Counted from the first letter of the stretch, positions 10,138 to 19,717 are shown. The stretch: DNA of 64,000 nucleotides from Ruicaihuangia caeni (GCF_029952955.1 NZ_JASATX010000001.1:372001-436000); one strand, 5' to 3'. Program-made: numbers and translations. Notes: generated from the sequence alone by a model not told the origin.

Positions 10138-11556
10138 ATGAAGACTCTGATCAAGAACGGCCTGGTGGTCAGTTCCACCGGGCGGCAGCCTGCTGATGTG
10201 CTCATCGACGGCGAGACGATCGCCGCGGTGCTCGCACCCGGTTCGGTGCTGCTCGGTTTCGACATCGAGCAGAACGTGGATGTCGTCATCGACGCCGCGG
10301 GCAAGTACGTCATCCCGGGCGGTATCGATGCGCACACGCACATGTCGTTGCCGTTCGGGGGCACCGCCGCATCCGACACGTTCGAGACCGGTACGCGCGC
10401 GGCGGCCTGGGGCGGCACGACGACCATCATCGACTTCGCCGTGCAGACCTTCGGCCAGCGCCTCGAGGACGGCCTCGCGAAGTGGCACTCGATGGCAGAG
10501 GGCGAGTGCGCCATCGATTACGGCTTCCACCAGATCGTGGGCGACGTGAATGACGAGTCGCTTCGAGCACTCCGGGGGCTCGTCGACCAGGGCATCACGA
10601 GCTTCAAGCTGTTCATGGCCTACCCCGGGGTGTTCTACAGCGACGACGCGCAGGTGCTTCGAGCCATGCAGGTGTCCGCCGACACCGGCATGCTGACGAT
10701 GATGCACGCTGAGAACGGCCCCGCGATCGACGTGCTGGTGCAGCAGTTGCTCGCTGAGGGCAAGACCGACCCCTACTACCACGGCATCGCCCGAGCCTGG
10801 CAGCTGGAGGAGGAGGCGACGCATCGAGCGATCATGCTCGCCGACCTCACGGGGGCCCCGCTCTACGTCGTGCACGTGAGCGCTCGTCAGGCCGTCGAGC
10901 AGCTCGCGGCTGCCCGCGACCGCGGCCGGAACGTGTTCGGCGAGACCTGCCCGCAGTATCTGTACCTCTCACTCGAGGACAACCTCGGAGCGCCGGGCTT
11001 CGAGGGCGCCAAGTGGGTGTGCTCGACCCCCCTCCGTTCGAAGCACGAGGGCCATCAGGACTACCTCTGGCAGAGCCTTCGCACCAATGATCTCCAACTG
11101 GTGTCGACGGACCACTGCCCGTTCTGCATGAAGGGTCAGAAGGAGCTCGGGCTCGGTGACTTCTCGAAGATCCCGAACGGGATCGGCAGCATCGAGCACC
11201 GCATGGACCTGCTCTATCAAGGCGTGGTAGAGGGCCGCATCAGTCTGGAGCGCTGGGTCGAGATCACCTCCACCACCCCGGCGCGCATGTTCGGCCTCTA
11301 CGGCCGCAAGGGCGTGATCGCACCCGGCGCGGATGCCGACATCGTCGTGTACGACCCGAATGGTCACACGTCGATCGGCTACAACAAGACCCACCACATG
11401 AACATGGACTACTCGGCGTGGGAGGGGTACGAGATCGACGGCCACGTCGACACGGTGCTGGCCCGAGGGAAACGCGTCATCGACGGCGGCCAGTACCTGG
11501 GCGCCAAGGGCGACGGCCGATTCCTTCGCCGCGATCTGAGCCAGTACCTGATCTGA
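10138..11556 (+). CDS. hydA: Dihydropyrimidinase / D-hydantoinase
   Basis: A 472-residue cyclic amidohydrolase that opens dihydrouracil, dihydrothymine or hydantoin rings. The metal site is intact: His66 and His68 in GGIDAHTHMSLPFGG, the carboxylated lysine Lys157 in ITSFKLFMAYPGVFY, and His190 in TMMHAENG. The late VSTDHCPFCMKGQKELG is typical of the dihydropyrimidinase family. It sits between the beta-ureidopropionase gene and a luciferase-like oxidoreductase that starts 8 nt after its stop, so the pathway order is reflected in the operon. Confidence 0.93.
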   Translation: MKTLIKNGLVVSSTGRQPADVLIDGETIAAVLAPGSVLLGFDIEQNVDVVIDAAGKYVIPGGIDAHTHMSLPFGGTAASDTFETGTRAAAWGGTTTIIDFAVQTFGQRLEDGLAKWHSMAEGECAIDYGFHQIVGDVNDESLRALRGLVDQGITSFKLFMAYPGVFYSDDAQVLRAMQVSADTGMLTMMHAENGPAIDVLVQQLLAEGKTDPYYHGIARAWQLEEEATHRAIMLADLTGAPLYVVHVSARQAVEQLAAARDRGRNVFGETCPQYLYLSLEDNLGAPGFEGAKWVCSTPLRSKHEGHQDYLWQSLRTNDLQLVSTDHCPFCMKGQKELGLGDFSKIPNGIGSIEHRMDLLYQGVVEGRISLERWVEITSTTPARMFGLYGRKGVIAPGADADIVVYDPNGHTSIGYNKTHHMNMDYSAWEGYEIDGHVDTVLARGKRVIDGGQYLGAKGDGRFLRRDLSQYLI

Positions 11557-11564
11557 GGAGCCTC

Positions 11565-12581
11565 ATGGACTTCGGAATCGTGCTGCAGCCCAACCCTCCG
11601 GCATCCCGCACCGTGCACCTGGCGAAGCTCGCCGAGCAGTACGGCTTCACCACGGCGTGGACCTTCGACTCGCATCTGCTCTGGCAAGAGCCGTACGTGA
11701 TCTACAGCAAGATCCTCGCCGAGACGCATCGCATCAGGGTCGGCCCGTTCGTCACCAACCCGGCGACACGAGACTGGACCGTCACCGCGTCGATCTTCGC
11801 CACGCTCAACGAGCTGTACGGCAACCGCACGATCTGCGGCATCGGCCGTGGCGATTCGGCGGTCCGGGTGACCAACGGCAAGCCCACGACCCTGGGAGAG
11901 CTCCGCGAGGCCGTGCACGTCATCCGGGAACTGGCCAACTGCCGCCCGGTGGAGCATCGCGGCGCAACACTGCGGCTGCCATGGGCGGAGGAATCGCGGC
12001 TGGAGGTCTGGATCGCCGCGTATGGGCCGAAAGCCCTTGCTCTCGCGGGTGAGATCGGCGACGGGTTCATCCTCCAGCTCGCCGACCTGGATATCGCCCA
12101 GTGGATGATCGGCCAGGTGCGGGATGCCGCTGCCGCGGCGGGCCGCGACCCCGGCTCGGTCAAGTTCTGCGTTGCTGCGCCCATGTACATCGGCGACGAC
12201 GTCGACCACATGCGCGATCAGTGCCGGTGGTTCGGCGGCATGGTGGGGAACCATGTCGCGGATATCGTCACGCGGTACGGGACGACGGGCGCTGTTCCCG
12301 CAGCGCTCACCGAGTACATCGCCGGCCGCGTCGACTACGACTACAACGAGCACGGCAAGGCCGACAACACGCACACCGACTTCGTTCCCGATGAGATCGT
12401 CGACAGATTCTGCGTGCTGGGCGACGCAGCCGCGCACATCGACAAGCTCAAGGCGCTCAAGGCGCTCGGCGTCGACCACTTCGCCGGGTACCTGCAGCAC
12501 GACAACAAGGAGGAGACCCTCCGCGTGTACGGCGAAACGGTGATGCCCGCGCTCGCAGAGCACACCCTCGCGAAAGCATGA
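11565..12581 (+). CDS. LLM-class (predicted F420-dependent) oxidoreductase of the pyrimidine operon
   Basis: A 338-residue luciferase-like TIM-barrel enzyme. The N-terminal MDFGIVLQPNPPASRTVHLA, the ICGIGRGDSAVR stretch and the IAAYGPKALALAGEIGDGFI stretch are typical of F420-dependent LLM oxidoreductases. It lies 8 nt after the dihydropyrimidinase gene. No conventional dihydropyrimidine dehydrogenase (preA/preT) is visible in the window, so this enzyme is a candidate for the uracil/thymine reduction or another redox step of the pathway. Cofactor identity (F420 versus FMN) is inferred from the family and from the nearby F420 genes. Confidence 0.85.
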   Translation: MDFGIVLQPNPPASRTVHLAKLAEQYGFTTAWTFDSHLLWQEPYVIYSKILAETHRIRVGPFVTNPATRDWTVTASIFATLNELYGNRTICGIGRGDSAVRVTNGKPTTLGELREAVHVIRELANCRPVEHRGATLRLPWAEESRLEVWIAAYGPKALALAGEIGDGFILQLADLDIAQWMIGQVRDAAAAAGRDPGSVKFCVAAPMYIGDDVDHMRDQCRWFGGMVGNHVADIVTRYGTTGAVPAALTEYIAGRVDYDYNEHGKADNTHTDFVPDEIVDRFCVLGDAAAHIDKLKALKALGVDHFAGYLQHDNKEETLRVYGETVMPALAEHTLAKA

Positions 12582-12621
12582 CCGCGGCCAGTGTGAGCAA
12601 CTGGTGAGGATGGGAGACAGG

Positions 12622-13941
12622 ATGACGCAACCGGATGCCGCAGAAGGAGCCCGGGCGTACTCGCTCGACCGCGGCAGTGTGTTCCACTCCTGGTCGGCGC
12701 AGCGGTCGCTCTCACCGCTGGTGATCGCCGGGGGAGAGGGGTCGACGGTCTGGGACTACGACGGCAATCGCTATCTCGATATGTCGAGCCAGCTGGTGTA
12801 CACGAACCTCGGTCACCAGCATCCCGCGGTGATCGAGGCGATCAAACGTCAGGCCGACCGACTCGTCACCGTGGCGCCGGCTCACGCGAACCTGGCGCGC
12901 GGTGAAGCGGCCGAGCGCATCCTCGCGCGGGCCGGGTCGATCTTCAGCAAGGTGTTCTTCACCAACGGCGGGGCCGATGCGAATGAGAACGCCATCAGGC
13001 TCGCCCGCCTCAGCACGGGGCGCGACAAGGTGCTCAGCACCTATCGCAGCTACCACGGCAACACGGGCTCTGCCATCGCGGCGACCGGCGACTGGCGACG
13101 CGTGCCCAACGAGTACGCGCGCTCCCACGTGCACTTCTTCGGTCCCTTCCTGTACCGATCGGAGTTCTGGTCCGATTCGGTGGAGCAGGAGTGCGAGCGC
13201 GCCCTGCACCACCTCGAGCGAGTCATCCAGGCAGAGGGGCCGGCGTCGATCGCTGCGATCCTTCTCGAAACGGTTCCCGGCACCGCGGGGGTGATCGTGC
13301 CGCCGCCCGGCTACCTGCCGGGCGTGCGTGCGCTCGCAGACAAGTACGGCATCGTGCTCATCCTCGATGAGGTGATGGCCGGGTTCGGGCGCACCGGCGA
13401 GTGCTTCGCGTTCCAGGGGTTCGATGTCGTTCCCGATCTCATCACCTTCGCCAAGGGTGTCAACTCCGGCTACGTGCCCGCCGGCGGTGTGGTGCTCTCA
13501 GAGGCGATCGCGAGCGCATTCGACGATCGCGTCTTCCCTGGAGGGCTGACCTACTCCGGGCATCCGCTCGCCATGGCCGCGATCGTCGCCACCATCGACG
13601 CGATGGAGCATGAGGGGGTCGTCGAGCACGCGCGCATGCTCGGAGACGAGTTCATCGGGCCCGGCCTCGCGGCGCTCCAGGAGCAGCACCGGCTGATCGG
13701 CGAGGTGCGCGGCTTGGGCGTGTTCTGGGCGCTCGATCTCGTGGTGGACCGTGAGACTCGAGAACCGGTGTCGCCCACGATCGTCGGCCGGCTGAAGGAT
13801 GAGCTCATGCAGCGAGGGGTGCTACCGTTCACCGCCGACAACCGAATCCACGTCGTGCCGCCGTGCACGATGTCGCCCGCGGACGTCGCTCGATGCCTCG
13901 CCATGCTCGACGAGGCGTTCACCGCGGTCGAGGCGGAATAG
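12622..13941 (+). CDS. Class III aminotransferase, probable beta-alanine:2-oxoacid transaminase
   Basis: A 439-residue PLP-dependent aminotransferase of the omega-amino acid group. Visible are TNGGADANENAIRLAR, the cofactor aspartate in LILDEVMAGFGRTGE (Asp249) and the Schiff-base lysine Lys278 in DLITFAKGVNSGY. The ATG at 12622 follows GGGAGACAGG; earlier in-frame GTG and ATG at 12604 and 12610 are less well placed. As last gene of the pyrimidine operon it probably converts beta-alanine (or 3-aminoisobutyrate) to the semialdehyde. The substrate is inferred from context. Confidence 0.86.
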   Translation: MTQPDAAEGARAYSLDRGSVFHSWSAQRSLSPLVIAGGEGSTVWDYDGNRYLDMSSQLVYTNLGHQHPAVIEAIKRQADRLVTVAPAHANLARGEAAERILARAGSIFSKVFFTNGGADANENAIRLARLSTGRDKVLSTYRSYHGNTGSAIAATGDWRRVPNEYARSHVHFFGPFLYRSEFWSDSVEQECERALHHLERVIQAEGPASIAAILLETVPGTAGVIVPPPGYLPGVRALADKYGIVLILDEVMAGFGRTGECFAFQGFDVVPDLITFAKGVNSGYVPAGGVVLSEAIASAFDDRVFPGGLTYSGHPLAMAAIVATIDAMEHEGVVEHARMLGDEFIGPGLAALQEQHRLIGEVRGLGVFWALDLVVDRETREPVSPTIVGRLKDELMQRGVLPFTADNRIHVVPPCTMSPADVARCLAMLDEAFTAVEAE

Positions 13942-13962
13942 GCAAGACAGCACTCGCGGAGT

Positions 13963-13987
13963 TTAGGTAAGGCATGCCATACTTAGG
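13963..13987 (+). promoter_or_regulatory. DtxR/IdeR-type iron operator overlapping the -10 of the siderophore operon
   Basis: An imperfect inverted repeat centred on GGCATGCC: left arm TTAGGTAAGGCA, right arm TGCCATACTTAGG, matching the actinobacterial iron-box pattern TTAGGTTAGGC/GCCTAACCTAA. CATACT (13978-13983) inside it can serve as the -10 element and lies 6 nt before the ATG at 13990, so a bound iron-loaded repressor would block RNA polymerase directly. There is no room for a Shine-Dalgarno sequence, so the mRNA is probably leaderless. Confidence 0.75.
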
Positions 13988-13989
13988 CA

Positions 13990-15042
13990 ATGCTTCCTTT
14001 CGCGCCCGACGCTCCGCTGCTAACGCGCGAGCATAGCCTCGTCGAGGCGGATGCCCCAAGGGCGCGGCGCTTCGAAGAGCTTCCGTCGAAGACCGACTCG
14101 CCGGGCTACCGGCCGTACCGTGTTCGGTTGACCGCGCTGACACCCCTGACTCCGAGCTTCGTGCGAGCGACGTTCACGGGACCGGAGCTCGACCGCTTCG
14201 GAACCGATGGTCTCGACCAGCGGGTGAAGCTGGTGTTCCCGCTGCTGGGCGTGCCCGGAATCGGGATCTCCGATTTCGGGTTCGACGATCCCCGCACCAT
14301 TGCCGATGGCGATTGGTACGCCAGGTGGCGAGCGCTTCCCGATGAGCTTCGCAACCCGTTCCGCACCTACACCGTGCGCGCCGTGCGGCCTGGTGCCGGG
14401 CAGGTCGATGTCGACCTCGTGCGGCACCCCACCGCGCCGGGCACGTCTGCCGGGCCGGCCGCGCGCTGGCTCGCCCAGGCACGCGTCGGCGACGAACTCG
14501 TGCTCATCGGCCCCGACGCCGGCAGCATCCACAGTGCGATCGGCATCGACTGGCAGCCCGGCGACGCCCGCGAACTGCTGCTCGCGGGCGACGAGACCGC
14601 CGCCCCGGCGATCTGCAGCGTGCTCGAGCAGCTGCCCGCAGACCGCCGGGCGACGGCGTTCATCGAGGTGCCCGACTCGCGAGACGCGCTTCCGATCGCT
14701 GTGGCACCCGACCAGCACCGGATCACCTGGCTGCCGCGCGAGGGCCGGCCCACGGGCGCGCTGCTCGAGCCGGCCGTCCGGGCGTGGTTGACGCGGCATC
14801 CCGAGACCTTCGCCACCGGGCTCGCCTCGGCGCCACAGCGAATCAACGAGGTCGACGTCGACTCCGAACTGCTATGGGAGTCGCCCGGCAGGCTCGACGG
14901 TGACGGCTTCTATGCCTGGCTCGCCGGAGAAGCCGGCGTCATCAAGTCGCTCAGACGCTTGCTCGTCTCCGAAACCGGCATCGACCGCCGCCGGGTCGCG
15001 TTCATGGGCTACTGGCGCCTCGGAAAGGCAGAGGCGCAGTAG
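13990..15042 (+). CDS. Siderophore-interacting protein, FAD-dependent ferric-siderophore reductase
   Basis: A 350-residue SIP-family flavoprotein. The N-terminal FAD-binding barrel has GYRPYRVRLTALTPLTPSFV and FRTYTVRAVRPGAGQVDVD. The C-terminal NAD(P)H-binding half has LLLAGDETAAPAICSVLEQL and the terminal GYWRLGK that is almost invariant in the family. It releases iron by reducing ferric siderophores in the cytosol after import. It is first in the iron operon, directly behind the DtxR/IdeR-type box and probably leaderless; the permease gene follows after 3 nt. Confidence 0.92.
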   Translation: MLPFAPDAPLLTREHSLVEADAPRARRFEELPSKTDSPGYRPYRVRLTALTPLTPSFVRATFTGPELDRFGTDGLDQRVKLVFPLLGVPGIGISDFGFDDPRTIADGDWYARWRALPDELRNPFRTYTVRAVRPGAGQVDVDLVRHPTAPGTSAGPAARWLAQARVGDELVLIGPDAGSIHSAIGIDWQPGDARELLLAGDETAAPAICSVLEQLPADRRATAFIEVPDSRDALPIAVAPDQHRITWLPREGRPTGALLEPAVRAWLTRHPETFATGLASAPQRINEVDVDSELLWESPGRLDGDGFYAWLAGEAGVIKSLRRLLVSETGIDRRRVAFMGYWRLGKAEAQ

Positions 15043-15045
15043 CGC

Positions 15046-16104
15046 ATGGCTGCGGCACTCCCCGCGGTAGCGGCGGTGCACGGCCGAGTGCGGTCGCGCA
15101 CCGATTCTTCCGTGCGCCGAACAGTCGGGCTCGCGGCCTGCGGCGCGGTGCTGCTCGCTGCCGTTTGGCTGAGCCTCGCAGTCGGCTCGCGTTCACTCGA
15201 CCCCGCGACGGTCATCGGTGCGCTGACCGATCCCTCCTCGGCATCCGTCGACCACCTGGTCGTGCGAGAGCTGCGGGTTCCTCGAACCGTCATCGGCATC
15301 GCGGTGGGAGCCGCGCTCGCCGTCGCCGGAACCCTCATGCAGGGACTCACCCGCAACCCTCTCGCCGATCCTGGGCTCCTCGGCGTCAACGCGGGAGCGT
15401 CGCTCTTCGTGGTGCTCGCCATCACGCTGTTCGGCCTCACCTCGCCCGCCGCGTTCGTCTGGTTCGCCTTCGCCGGCGCGGCAGCTGCGACAGTACTCGT
15501 CTACGCCGTTGGATCCGCGGGCCGGGAGGGCGCGACGCCGATGCGCCTGGCGCTCGCCGGCACCGCCTTGACGGCCGGGATCACCTCGATCATCTCCGTG
15601 CTGCTCATCACCCGGCTCGACACCGTCAACGCGTACCGCCTCTGGTCGGTGGGCTCGCTGGCAGCGCGTGAGCTCGGCGACCTCGCGACGCTGTTGCCCT
15701 TCCTTCTCGCGGGGATCGTGCTCGCGGCGATCTGCGCTCGGCCGCTCGATCTGCTCGCGATGGGCGACGACCTCGCCCGCGGGCTCGGCCAGAACCTGGC
15801 ACTTGCCCGCATCACGGCCACCCTCGCGATCGTGCTGCTGTGCGGCGCCGCCACCGCACTGGCCGGCCCGATCGTCTTCATCGGGCTCGTGATCCCGCAC
15901 ATCGTTCGGCCGTTCGTCGGTGCCTCGCACGGCTGGATGCTGGCCTGGGCGTGTCTGCTCGGGCCCGCACTGCTGCTGCTCGCCGACGTCATCGGCCGCA
16001 TCGTGGCCGCGCCCGGCGAGCTCGAAGCCGGCCTCGTCGCCGCGGCGATCGGGGCCCCGGTGATGATCGCCGTGGTGCGCACCTCCAAGGCGGTTCGGCT
16101 GTGA
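15046..16104 (+). CDS. Iron-siderophore ABC permease 1 (FecCD family)
   Basis: A 352-residue polytopic permease with the BtuC/FecCD hallmarks LRVPRTVIGIAVGAALAVAG and LTRNPLADPGLLGVNAGAS. It pairs with the second permease encoded immediately downstream to form a heterodimeric channel for ferric siderophores. It starts 3 nt after the reductase gene and overlaps the next gene as GTGA, which implies translational coupling. Confidence 0.92.
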   Translation: MAAALPAVAAVHGRVRSRTDSSVRRTVGLAACGAVLLAAVWLSLAVGSRSLDPATVIGALTDPSSASVDHLVVRELRVPRTVIGIAVGAALAVAGTLMQGLTRNPLADPGLLGVNAGASLFVVLAITLFGLTSPAAFVWFAFAGAAAATVLVYAVGSAGREGATPMRLALAGTALTAGITSIISVLLITRLDTVNAYRLWSVGSLAARELGDLATLLPFLLAGIVLAAICARPLDLLAMGDDLARGLGQNLALARITATLAIVLLCGAATALAGPIVFIGLVIPHIVRPFVGASHGWMLAWACLLGPALLLLADVIGRIVAAPGELEAGLVAAAIGAPVMIAVVRTSKAVRL

Positions 16105-17144
16105 CCGCGAGCGTCGCTAGAGCTGCTCTCGCTCCCGCTGATGGTGAGCGCCGACACCGAAGCAGACGCCACAGCACCGTCACCGCGGTGCTCGCCCTGC
16201 TGCTCATCGCGCTCACCGTCGGAGGCCTGCTGGCAGGTCCGTTCGGGGTCGGCATCGAAGAACTGCTCCGGCTCGTGACTGGCGCAGCGTCAGGCGCGAC
16301 CGAGTTCGTCGTCGTCACGCTGAGGATGCCGCGGCTCGCGCTCGGCGCGCTGGTCGGTGCCGCGCTCGCGCTCGCCGGCGCCCTGTTCCAGACCGTGCTG
16401 CGCAATCCGCTCGCGAGCCCTGACATCATCGGAGTCAGCCAGGGCGCTGTCGCGGCGGCCGCCGCAGGCATGCTGCTGTTCGGGTTGAGCGGAGCGCCGC
16501 TGGCGCTGATGGCCTTCGCCGGTGCGGTCACGGTCGCGGCCGCCATCTCCCTGATCGCCGGGCGGGGGCGCGCGGCGGGCTACCGCTTCGTGCTCACCGG
16601 CGTCGGCGCCGCGTTCTTCCTGCAGGCGTGCACCGGCTTCCTGCTCACTCGCGGTGAGGTGCGCGAGGTGCAGCAGGCGCTCGTCTGGATGGTCGGCGGG
16701 CTCTCGGGCGCGGCCTGGCCCGACGTTGCAGTGCTCGCCGGAGCTTTCACCGTGCTCGTGACCGCTGCGGCGCTGACCGCGCGGCCGCTGCGCATCCTGC
16801 AACTCGGCGACGACGCAGCGGCCGGGCTGGGCGTGCGAGCCGACCGCGCGCGCCCGATGGTGCTCGCCGTAGGAGTCGCGCTCGCCGCGGTCGCGGTCGC
16901 CTTCGCGGGACCGATGGTCTTCGTCGCCTTCATCTCGGCGCCGATCGTGCGGCGATTGCTCGGCGACGGCTCACTCGCCCTCGTGCCCACAGCGCTGTTC
17001 GGTGCGGCCCTCGTGCTCGCGGCCGACCTCGTCGCGCAGTACGCCATCCCCGGAGCGCAACTGCCCGCGGGCATCGTAACCGGCCTGATCGGCGCCCCGT
17101 ACCTGCTGTGGCTGCTCGCCACCCGACGTGGAGGAAGCTCATGA
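16101..17144 (+). CDS. Iron-siderophore ABC permease 2 (FecCD family)
   Basis: A 347-residue second FecCD-type permease. The GTG at 16101 overlaps the stop of permease 1; the frame is open further upstream but only as antisense-like noise inside that gene. Landmarks are [20 protein letters not shown] and [19 protein letters not shown]. Expected partner of permease 1 and of the ATPase that follows with an ATGA overlap. The polar N-terminal 25 residues precede the first membrane helix. Confidence 0.91.
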   Translation: MTASVARAALAPADGERRHRSRRHSTVTAVLALLLIALTVGGLLAGPFGVGIEELLRLVTGAASGATEFVVVTLRMPRLALGALVGAALALAGALFQTVLRNPLASPDIIGVSQGAVAAAAAGMLLFGLSGAPLALMAFAGAVTVAAAISLIAGRGRAAGYRFVLTGVGAAFFLQACTGFLLTRGEVREVQQALVWMVGGLSGAAWPDVAVLAGAFTVLVTAAALTARPLRILQLGDDAAAGLGVRADRARPMVLAVGVALAAVAVAFAGPMVFVAFISAPIVRRLLGDGSLALVPTALFGAALVLAADLVAQYAIPGAQLPAGIVTGLIGAPYLLWLLATRRGGSS

Positions 17145-17953
17145 CGCGAAAGCCGGCCCACGAACTGAGCGCCGAAGGCCTCACCCTCGCGTACGACGGG
17201 CGCCCCGTCATCTCGGAGCTCACCCTCACCATCGAACCGGGAGCGGTCACAGTCATCGTCGGTGCGAACGGATGCGGCAAGTCGACTCTGCTTCGAGGAC
17301 TCGCTCGTCTGCTGAAGCCGGTCGCCGGTGAAGTGCGCCTCGACGGCAGGCAGCTCCGCCGCGAGCCCGGCAGGCGCCTGGCGCGCGTGCTCGGCATCCT
17401 GCCGCAATCGCCCGTCGCGCCCGAGGGCGTCACCGTTCGAGATCTGGTGGCGCGCGGACGGCATCCCCATCAGCGCTTCATGCAGACCTGGAGCAGCGCG
17501 GATGCCGCCGCCGTGGCGACCGCGCTGCGGTCCACCGGCCTCGAGCCTCTCGCGCACCGCCGCGTCGACGAGCTCTCGGGCGGGCAGCGCCAGCGCGCCT
17601 GGATCGCGATGGCGCTGGCACAGGACCCCGACATCCTGCTGCTCGACGAGCCCACCACATTCCTCGACGTCATGCACCAGCTCGAAGTGCTCGACCTGCT
17701 GCACGAGGCGAACCGCACGCGCGGCACGACTGTCGTCATGGTGCTGCACGATCTCAACCTCGCGGCCCGGTATGCCGATCGGCTGGTCGTGATGGCCGGG
17801 GGAGGCGTGCTCGCAGAGGGCGCTCCTCGAGACGTCATCAGCACCGAACTCGTGCGCGAGGCGTTCGGCCTCGATGCGCGCATCGTCGACGACCCCGTGT
17901 GCGGCGCCCCGATGGTGGTGCCCATCAGTCGCACTCACGGCGCCGTCGCATGA
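17141..17953 (+). CDS. Iron-siderophore ABC transporter ATP-binding protein (FepC type)
   Basis: A 270-residue ATPase. Walker A is GANGCGKST (residues 41-49), the signature LSGGQRQR begins at 145, and Walker B DILLLDE spans about 164-170, followed by [10 protein letters not shown] typical of FepC/FhuC-like subunits. The ATG at 17141 follows GAGGAAG and overlaps the preceding stop by 4 nt. It energises uptake through the two permeases encoded upstream. Confidence 0.93.
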   Translation: MTRKPAHELSAEGLTLAYDGRPVISELTLTIEPGAVTVIVGANGCGKSTLLRGLARLLKPVAGEVRLDGRQLRREPGRRLARVLGILPQSPVAPEGVTVRDLVARGRHPHQRFMQTWSSADAAAVATALRSTGLEPLAHRRVDELSGGQRQRAWIAMALAQDPDILLLDEPTTFLDVMHQLEVLDLLHEANRTRGTTVVMVLHDLNLAARYADRLVVMAGGGVLAEGAPRDVISTELVREAFGLDARIVDDPVCGAPMVVPISRTHGAVA

Positions 17954-18047
17954 GGCGTGGCCCACAACCCCCGGCATCCCGCAGCCATCCGGCCTTCGAC
18001 CAACGACAACCGACCTGCCACTCGTTCCTGACCCACTAAGGAGCCCT

Positions 18048-19055
18048 ATGTCCAGACGACTCATTCGCGCAGCCGTGCTCGCGGCCGCAAGTGCACTCCT
18101 GCTCGCCGGTTGCAGCGCCGGCGCGCCCGCGACCGGCGAGAGCTCCGGCCCGTCCCGCGACGCCGGGGCCATCGAGGTCGAGCACGCCTTCGGCACCACG
18201 ACGATCGAAGGCGCCCCCGAGCGCGTGGTGACGCTCGGCTGGGGGAGCACCGACGCGGCGATCGCGCTCGGGGTCGTACCGGTCGCGATCGAGCAGCAGT
18301 CGTACGGCGCCAACGCAGACGGCTACCTGCCCTGGGTCGAGGAGGCGGTGAAGGATGCCGATGCCGAACTGCCGACGCTGATCCCCGAGCAAGTCGATGC
18401 GCCGGCGTACGAGGCCATCGCCGCCGCCGAGCCCGATCTGATCATCGCGGCCTACTCCGGGATCACAGAGGAGCAGTACGCACTGCTCTCTCAGATCGCA
18501 CCGACGGTCGCGTACCCCGATGCGCCCTGGGCAACCCCCTGGCGCGACGTCATCGGCATCGTGGGCAAGTCGCTCGGGCTCGAGAGCGAGGCGGCGGCCC
18601 TGCTCGACGACATCGACGCGACCATCGCCGATGCGGCCGAGACGCACCCACAGCTCAACGGCAAGACGGTTGCGGCGGTGTGGGACGTGGGCGGCACGTT
18701 CTACGTGTACAAGTCGGCCGACGCGCGCGTGCAGTTCCTGTTCGATCTCGGTCTCGAGAACGCGCCGGCCGTCGACGAGCTCGCGAGCGGCGACTCGACG
18801 TTCTACTACACGCTCAGCTATGAGCAGCTGGACCGGCTCGACAGCGATGTGCTCGTCGCATTCGCAGATGCGGAGGCGGATGCCGAGCGCTTCCTCCAGC
18901 AGCCGTACGCCGCGCTCATCCCTGCGGTGAACGAGGGGCACGTCGCCTCGGTCACTGGAACGGAGCTCATCGCCGCCGTGTCTCCGCCCACCGCGCTCTC
19001 GCTCACCTGGGGCCTGGACGACTACCTCGAGGCGCTGACCGCAGCGGTCGACTGA
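18048..19055 (+). CDS. Iron-siderophore ABC substrate-binding lipoprotein
   Basis: A 335-residue lipoprotein of the FepB/FecB fold. The ATG at 18048 follows AAGGAG, and the signal peptide ends in the lipobox LLAGC with Cys22. The mature protein has the typical RVVTLGWGSTDAAIALGVVPV and PDLIIAAYSGITEEQYALLSQIAPTV-like segments (quoted in part). It lies 94 nt after the ATPase gene and is last in the iron operon, with a strong hairpin just after its stop codon. Confidence 0.91.
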   Translation: MSRRLIRAAVLAAASALLLAGCSAGAPATGESSGPSRDAGAIEVEHAFGTTTIEGAPERVVTLGWGSTDAAIALGVVPVAIEQQSYGANADGYLPWVEEAVKDADAELPTLIPEQVDAPAYEAIAAAEPDLIIAAYSGITEEQYALLSQIAPTVAYPDAPWATPWRDVIGIVGKSLGLESEAAALLDDIDATIADAAETHPQLNGKTVAAVWDVGGTFYVYKSADARVQFLFDLGLENAPAVDELASGDSTFYYTLSYEQLDRLDSDVLVAFADAEADAERFLQQPYAALIPAVNEGHVASVTGTELIAAVSPPTALSLTWGLDDYLEALTAAVD

Positions 19056-19069
19056 GCCGCGCGGCCCGG

Positions 19070-19111
19070 GCGCCCCGCCTGCAGCGGTGCTCGCCACTGC
19101 AGGCGGGGCGC
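19070..19111 (+). terminator. Strong hairpin terminating the iron-siderophore operon
   Basis: A perfect 15-bp inverted repeat: GCGCCCCGCCTGCAG (19070-19084), a 12-nt loop, and CTGCAGGCGGGGCGC (19097-19111). It begins 15 nt after the stop of the binding-protein gene. There is no U-tract behind it, as is common for actinobacterial terminators, so it may work as an I-shaped terminator or an RNA 3'-end stabiliser. Confidence 0.7.
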
Positions 19112-19136
19112 AAAGGGAGCGCACAGCCCCCGACGG

Positions 19137-19150
19137 TAGGATCGTCTCTC
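19137..19150 (+). promoter_or_regulatory. -10 element of yceD, near-leaderless start
   Basis: TAGGAT (19137-19142) is followed by 8 nt and the ATG of the YceD-family gene, with no Shine-Dalgarno sequence. It would give a leaderless or near-leaderless transcript for the yceD-rpmF-rnc block. Confidence 0.45.
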
Positions 19151-19717
19151 ATGTCCAGACCAGCCGATTCGCCGTACATCCTCGATGTGTACGAGCTCAT
19201 GCACCGCCCTGGGCAGATGCGCGAGCGGGAACTCAGCTTCCCCGCTCCGGAGCAGTTGGGCGAGGGCATGATCTCGGTCAAGCCCGGCGTACCGCTCGAC
19301 ATCGACGTGCGGCTCGAAGGGCTGCACGAGGGCATCCTCGTCTCCGGTGACATCCGCAGCAGCGCGACGGGTGTCTGCGTGCGCTGCCTCATCGACATCG
19401 AGCAGCCCGTTCAAGTCGAATTCCAAGAGCTTTTCGCGTATTCTTCCGATGAAGCCTTCGACTATGAGGTTCACGACGACCACGTGGATCTTGAACCCGT
19501 AGTCAGAGATGCGGTAGTGCTGTCGCTGCCGTTCCAGCCGGTGTGCCGGCCGGATTGCCCAGGCCTCGACCCGGTCACGGGTGAGCGCCTCGCTGATATG
19601 CCCGCCTCGGAACCCGAAGCAGTGATCGATCCGCGATGGGCTGCGCTCGAAGGTTTTCAGGCAGCCGCAACTGACGATGAAGGCACCGAGCCCGGTGCCG
19701 AGAGAGAGAAGAGATAG
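19151..19717 (+). CDS. yceD: YceD family (DUF177) protein
   Basis: A 188-residue DUF177 protein. In many bacteria yceD is co-transcribed with rpmF and is linked to 23S rRNA maturation or 50S assembly. The conserved cysteines appear in [14 protein letters not shown] and [11 protein letters not shown], and [20 protein letters not shown] is the family core. It lies 2 nt before rpmF and is preceded by a likely leaderless promoter. The C-terminal tail is acidic and variable. Confidence 0.88.
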   Translation: MSRPADSPYILDVYELMHRPGQMRERELSFPAPEQLGEGMISVKPGVPLDIDVRLEGLHEGILVSGDIRSSATGVCVRCLIDIEQPVQVEFQELFAYSSDEAFDYEVHDDHVDLEPVVRDAVVLSLPFQPVCRPDCPGLDPVTGERLADMPASEPEAVIDPRWAALEGFQAAATDDEGTEPGAEREKR

